Origin: Actinomycetes bacterium
Lineage (GTDB): Bacteria; Actinomycetota; Actinomycetes; Prado026
Length of the DNA stretch: 11,377 nucleotides
Assembly (NCBI GenBank): GCA_025455945.1
Contig: JALOLN010000053.1
Location: 1 to 11,377, forward strand
Reading direction: 5' to 3'
Shown here: one piece after another, positions 8,922 to 11,377 of the stretch
Position numbering within the stretch: the first letter of the stretch is position 1
Layout of the letters: every line of letters begins with the position of its first letter
Program-made: the position numbers and the translations under genes
Notes under the pieces: model-generated
Databases searched by the model: none
Seen by the model: the letters and a program-made list of their open reading frames with translations, nothing else
What the model was told of the DNA's origin: nothing

Positions 8922-9892
8922 CACGCGCTCCAGGACAGCTCGTCAGCCCGGGCCCGGCGCAGCGCCTCCTCCGACGTGCGCAGCGAGGTCTCGAGCACGG
9001 AGAGCCGGCGGGACGGGTCCATGAGGTTGACGCCGATCGCCATGAGGTCCTCCCGGCCGGGGCCGACCATCGTCACCGAGGCGCCGGAGGCGCGGACCTT
9101 GGCCGCCTCCCGGACCATCCGGCGGGTGATCGTGCGCCGGAAGCCGCGCTCCACGCGGCCGGCCACGGACGTCGGCTCGTCGTAGTCGAAGGATGCCATC
9201 GGCGCCAGCACGTACACCTCGTCGAGCTCGAGGCCGGCCAGCAGGTCGACGGACGTCGCCGAGCAGGTGCCCCCGTCGACGTAGCGCCGCCCGCCGATGC
9301 TCACCGGCGCGAACCACGCGGGCACCGAGCACGAGGCCAGGACGGCGTCCGCCAGCGGCGCGGCAGGGGCGCCGGTCCGGCCGAACACCACCCGCCGACC
9401 GGTCTCGTAGTCCATCGCCACGATCCACAGGTCCGGGTGCGGGGACCACTCCCCGTGCGGGGTGAACGCCTCGATGAGGTGGCGGATGCTCCACAGGTCG
9501 CCGCGCCCCTCCGGCAGCAGGGACGACATCGCCGCGAGCGGGGTGAGGGACCGTGGGCTGCGGACCGCACGCATGAGCAGCCGGGCCGAGCCCAGCCCGG
9601 GCTTGGGGACGCCGGGAAGGGCGCCGCCGGTGGCCCGGTCGTGGTCCAGGGTGTACCCGGCCAGCGGACCGACCGAGACCGGGCGGCCCAGCTGCTGCTC
9701 CCGCAGGTCCGCCGCCGAGACCCCGGCGGCGACGAGGGACCCCAGGACGGAGCCGGCGGACGTGCCGATGATCACGTCCGCGGTGCGGACGTCGAACCCC
9801 GCGACGTGCTCCAGCGCACACAGGGCGCCGGTGGTCCAGGAGGCACCCAGCACCCCGCCCGCGCCGAGCACCAGCCCCCGACGTCTGCTCAC
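8921..9892 (-). CDS. Patatin-like phospholipase / lipid acyl hydrolase
   Basis: Patatin-family enzymes hydrolyse ester bonds of phospholipids or neutral lipids with a Ser-Asp dyad. This 323-residue protein has the expected order of motifs: the glycine-rich oxyanion loop GAGGVLGAS (10-18), the nucleophile elbow GTSAG with S45, and DGG with D206 (YVDGG). No signal peptide is evident, so it should act in the cytoplasm or at the inner face of the membrane or lipid bodies. The GTG start is chosen because it precedes the first motif by a normal distance and overlaps the upstream stop as GTGA. A much longer in-frame extension exists but runs antisense-like through the upstream gene. The direct partner upstream is a triacylglycerol/wax ester synthase, so turnover or editing of stored neutral lipid is a reasonable inference. 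Substrate preference cannot be told from sequence. Confidence 0.92.
   Translation of the reverse strand: MSRRRGLVLGAGGVLGASWTTGALCALEHVAGFDVRTADVIIGTSAGSVLGSLVAAGVSAADLREQQLGRPVSVGPLAGYTLDHDRATGGALPGVPKPGLGSARLLMRAVRSPRSLTPLAAMSSLLPEGRGDLWSIRHLIEAFTPHGEWSPHPDLWIVAMDYETGRRVVFGRTGAPAAPLADAVLASCSVPAWFAPVSIGGRRYVDGGTCSATSVDLLAGLELDEVYVLAPMASFDYDEPTSVAGRVERGFRRTITRRMVREAAKVRASGASVTMVGPGREDLMAIGVNLMDPSRRLSVLETSLRTSEEALRRARADELSWSA
9889..9892 (-). other. GTGA stop-start overlap, acyltransferase to patatin gene
   Basis: The minus strand reads GTGA: the GTG (9892-9890) starts the patatin-like gene and the TGA (9891-9889) ends the acyltransferase gene. This 4-base overlap is typical of translational coupling and favours production of the two proteins in linked amounts. 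Confidence 0.85.
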
Positions 9893-11280
9893 CGCACCGT
9901 CCCCCGGAGCTCGGCGAGCGACCCGACGAGGCACTCGGCGAGGACGTCGACGTCGGCCATGGCGTCCCGGTCCGCGTTGAGCCCGTAGTAGACCCCGCCG
10001 TTGTACGACGTCAGCCCGATGCTCACGGCCTGACCCTTGGCGAGCGGCACGACCGGGTAGGTGGCGAGCAGCCGGGCGCCAGCGGCGTACAACGGGAACT
10101 GCGGGCCGGGCACGTTGGTCACCACGAGGTTGAACACCCGCCGGGACAGCCCGCTGCCCACCCGGGCACCCAGCGCGTGCAGGGTGGGCGGCGCGAACCC
10201 GGCGATGCCGACGAGGGCATCGGCACCGACGGCCTGCCCGGTCTCCTTGTGCGCCTGCATGGCGTACGAGACCTGGTGCAGCCGCATGACCGGGCTCGGC
10301 TCCCCCACCGGCAGGTCGACGAGGTAGGACGAGACGCGGTTGCCGAGCGATCCCGACTGCTCCTCGGAGCGCACGCTGACCGGCACCATCGCCCGGATGA
10401 CGGACTGTCCGCCGACCGCCTCTCCGCGGGTCATCAGCCACTCCCGGAGCGCACCGGCCACGGTGGCGAGGACGACGTCGTTGACCGTGCCGCCGTGCGC
10501 CTTGCGGATCGCCTTGTAGTCGTCGAGGTCGGTGTCGGCCGTGCCGAAGCGGCGGGCCTCGCCGATCTCGACGTTCAGCGGGCTGCTCGGCGCCGTACGG
10601 GCGACCGTCTTGGCCATCGCGAACATCCCGCCGGCGGCCCCCGCGAGCCGGCCGGCGCTGCGCCGGACGTCACCCACCCCGCCGCGCACCGCGTCGACGA
10701 CGGCGCCCGGCCGGCGCACCCAGTCACCCACCGCACCGGCGACCAGCTCCAGCCCCGACGGCTCGGGGGTCGGCCGCCAGGTGTCCGGCGGGGTCTCGCG
10801 CGGCTGGGGCGCGACGTCGAGGATGACCTGGCCGATGTCGACCGCGCTGACGCCGTCGACCATGGCGTGGTGGGTCTTGGTGAGCAAGGCGAACCGGCCG
10901 TCGACCAGGCCCTCGACGAGGTACATCTCCCACAGCGGCCGGTTGCGGTCCAGCGGGCGGCTCATGATGCGGGCGACCAGGTCGTGCAGCTGCGCGTCGG
11001 TGCCGGGCCGCGGCAGCGCCGATCGACGCACGTGGTAGGTGATGTCGAAGTGCTCGTCGTCCACCCACACCGGACTGGCCAGGTGCCCGGGGATCCAGCG
11101 GATGCGCTGGCGGTACCGGGGGACGAACGCGATCCGCTGCCTGATCAGGTCGACCAGCCGGTCGTAGTCGAAGCCGCCGGCGGGCACCTCGAACACCGAG
11201 GCCCCTCCGACGTGCATCGGCGTCGTCGCCTCCTCCAGGTAGAGGAACGAGACGTCGAGAGGGGCGAGCCGGTCGGACAC
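9889..11280 (-). CDS. Wax ester synthase / diacylglycerol O-acyltransferase (WS/DGAT family)
   Basis: These enzymes transfer the acyl group of acyl-CoA to diacylglycerol, giving triacylglycerol, or to a long-chain alcohol, giving wax ester; actinobacteria use them to store lipid. The 463-residue protein shows the family layout: LDVSFLYLE and TPMHVGG near the N-terminus, PLWEMYLVEGL (from 115), the catalytic motif HHAMVDG (137-143, H138 and D142 expected to be catalytic), NDVVLA (from 267) and NVPGP (389-393) in the C-terminal domain. The GTG at 11280 is chosen because GGAGGT lies eight bases upstream and the protein then begins near the usual LAPLD. An in-frame ATG at 11337 would add 19 residues unlike the family. 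It is the first gene of an operon with a patatin-like hydrolase and a DUF6912-like protein. Members vary in substrate and some have little storage activity, so the exact product is open. Confidence 0.94.
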   Translation of the reverse strand: MSDRLAPLDVSFLYLEEATTPMHVGGASVFEVPAGGFDYDRLVDLIRQRIAFVPRYRQRIRWIPGHLASPVWVDDEHFDITYHVRRSALPRPGTDAQLHDLVARIMSRPLDRNRPLWEMYLVEGLVDGRFALLTKTHHAMVDGVSAVDIGQVILDVAPQPRETPPDTWRPTPEPSGLELVAGAVGDWVRRPGAVVDAVRGGVGDVRRSAGRLAGAAGGMFAMAKTVARTAPSSPLNVEIGEARRFGTADTDLDDYKAIRKAHGGTVNDVVLATVAGALREWLMTRGEAVGGQSVIRAMVPVSVRSEEQSGSLGNRVSSYLVDLPVGEPSPVMRLHQVSYAMQAHKETGQAVGADALVGIAGFAPPTLHALGARVGSGLSRRVFNLVVTNVPGPQFPLYAAGARLLATYPVVPLAKGQAVSIGLTSYNGGVYYGLNADRDAMADVDVLAECLVGSLAELRGTVR

Positions 11281-11377
11281 GGGCACTGACCTCCACGGGA
11301 CGCGGTCGCGCTTATCGTCGCACGCGCACTGCAGCATCGCGGTCGAACCCGCAGCGCCGCGCGGCGGTCGGGGCCCA
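11281..11377 (-). promoter_or_regulatory. Upstream region of the acyltransferase operon with strong ribosome site
   Basis: GGAGGT (11289-11294) is a near-perfect Shine-Dalgarno eight bases before the GTG at 11280. Farther upstream the minus strand has GATAAG (about 11311-11316), a four-of-six match to a -10 box, but no good -35 at the right spacing. The promoter may lie here or beyond the window. No terminator or other gene can be seen before the window edge. Confidence 0.5.

Noticed and set aside
8921..10441. Patatin-like gene extended to a 506-residue protein
   Set aside because: The extra N-terminal 183 residues overlap the acyltransferase coding region in another frame and look like its shadow. 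The GTG at 9892 with a GTGA overlap gives a normal patatin N-terminus.
10177..11289. A 370-codon plus-strand frame opposite the acyltransferase gene
   Set aside because: The minus strand has HHAMVDG, PLWEM and NVPGP in one frame with a strong ribosome site. The plus-strand translation is Arg/Asp/His-rich and unrecognisable.

Overview
The window reads as chromosomal DNA of a high-GC Gram-positive bacterium (Actinomycetota). The evidence is the very G+C-rich sequence with third positions dominated by G or C, frequent GTG starts, a large NAD-glutamate dehydrogenase of the ~180 kDa class, a wax ester synthase/diacylglycerol acyltransferase (WS/DGAT), a protein resembling the actinobacterial DUF6912 family, and a cell-wall sorting signal. 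I cannot name a genus. Six protein-coding genes fill almost the whole window. I see no tRNA, rRNA, CRISPR array, insertion sequence or attachment site, and no gene-free stretch longer than about 135 bases.

Region 1 (1-6540, minus strand) is amino-acid catabolism. pruA (delta-1-pyrroline-5-carboxylate dehydrogenase) lies upstream of a nearly complete gdh (NAD-specific glutamate dehydrogenase) whose last codons fall outside the window. Together they convert proline- or arginine-derived glutamate semialdehyde to glutamate and then to 2-oxoglutarate plus ammonium. The 120-base gap between them holds a plausible -10 element and a small hairpin, so gdh may also have its own promoter. The proline dehydrogenase gene that often accompanies pruA is not adjacent here.

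Region 2 (6541-8505, plus strand) is a gene transcribed divergently from pruA. It encodes a secreted, wall-anchored protein with a signal peptide, two carboxypeptidase-regulatory-like Ig-fold domains, two further beta-rich domains that share an acidic motif, and a C-terminal LPDTG sorting signal.

Region 3 (8502-11280, minus strand) is a tightly packed three-gene operon: WS/DGAT acyltransferase, patatin-like hydrolase, and a small DUF6912-like protein. Stop and start codons overlap at both junctions, which suggests translational coupling of a neutral-lipid synthase with a lipid acyl hydrolase. The operon converges on the wall-protein gene, and the two end genes share one CTAG as overlapping stop codons.

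Most of the content is ordinary core metabolism. The parts most worth a second look are the coupled acyltransferase-hydrolase-DUF6912 unit, the mosaic LPDTG protein, and the gdh leader. I found no convincing evidence of an entirely new system.
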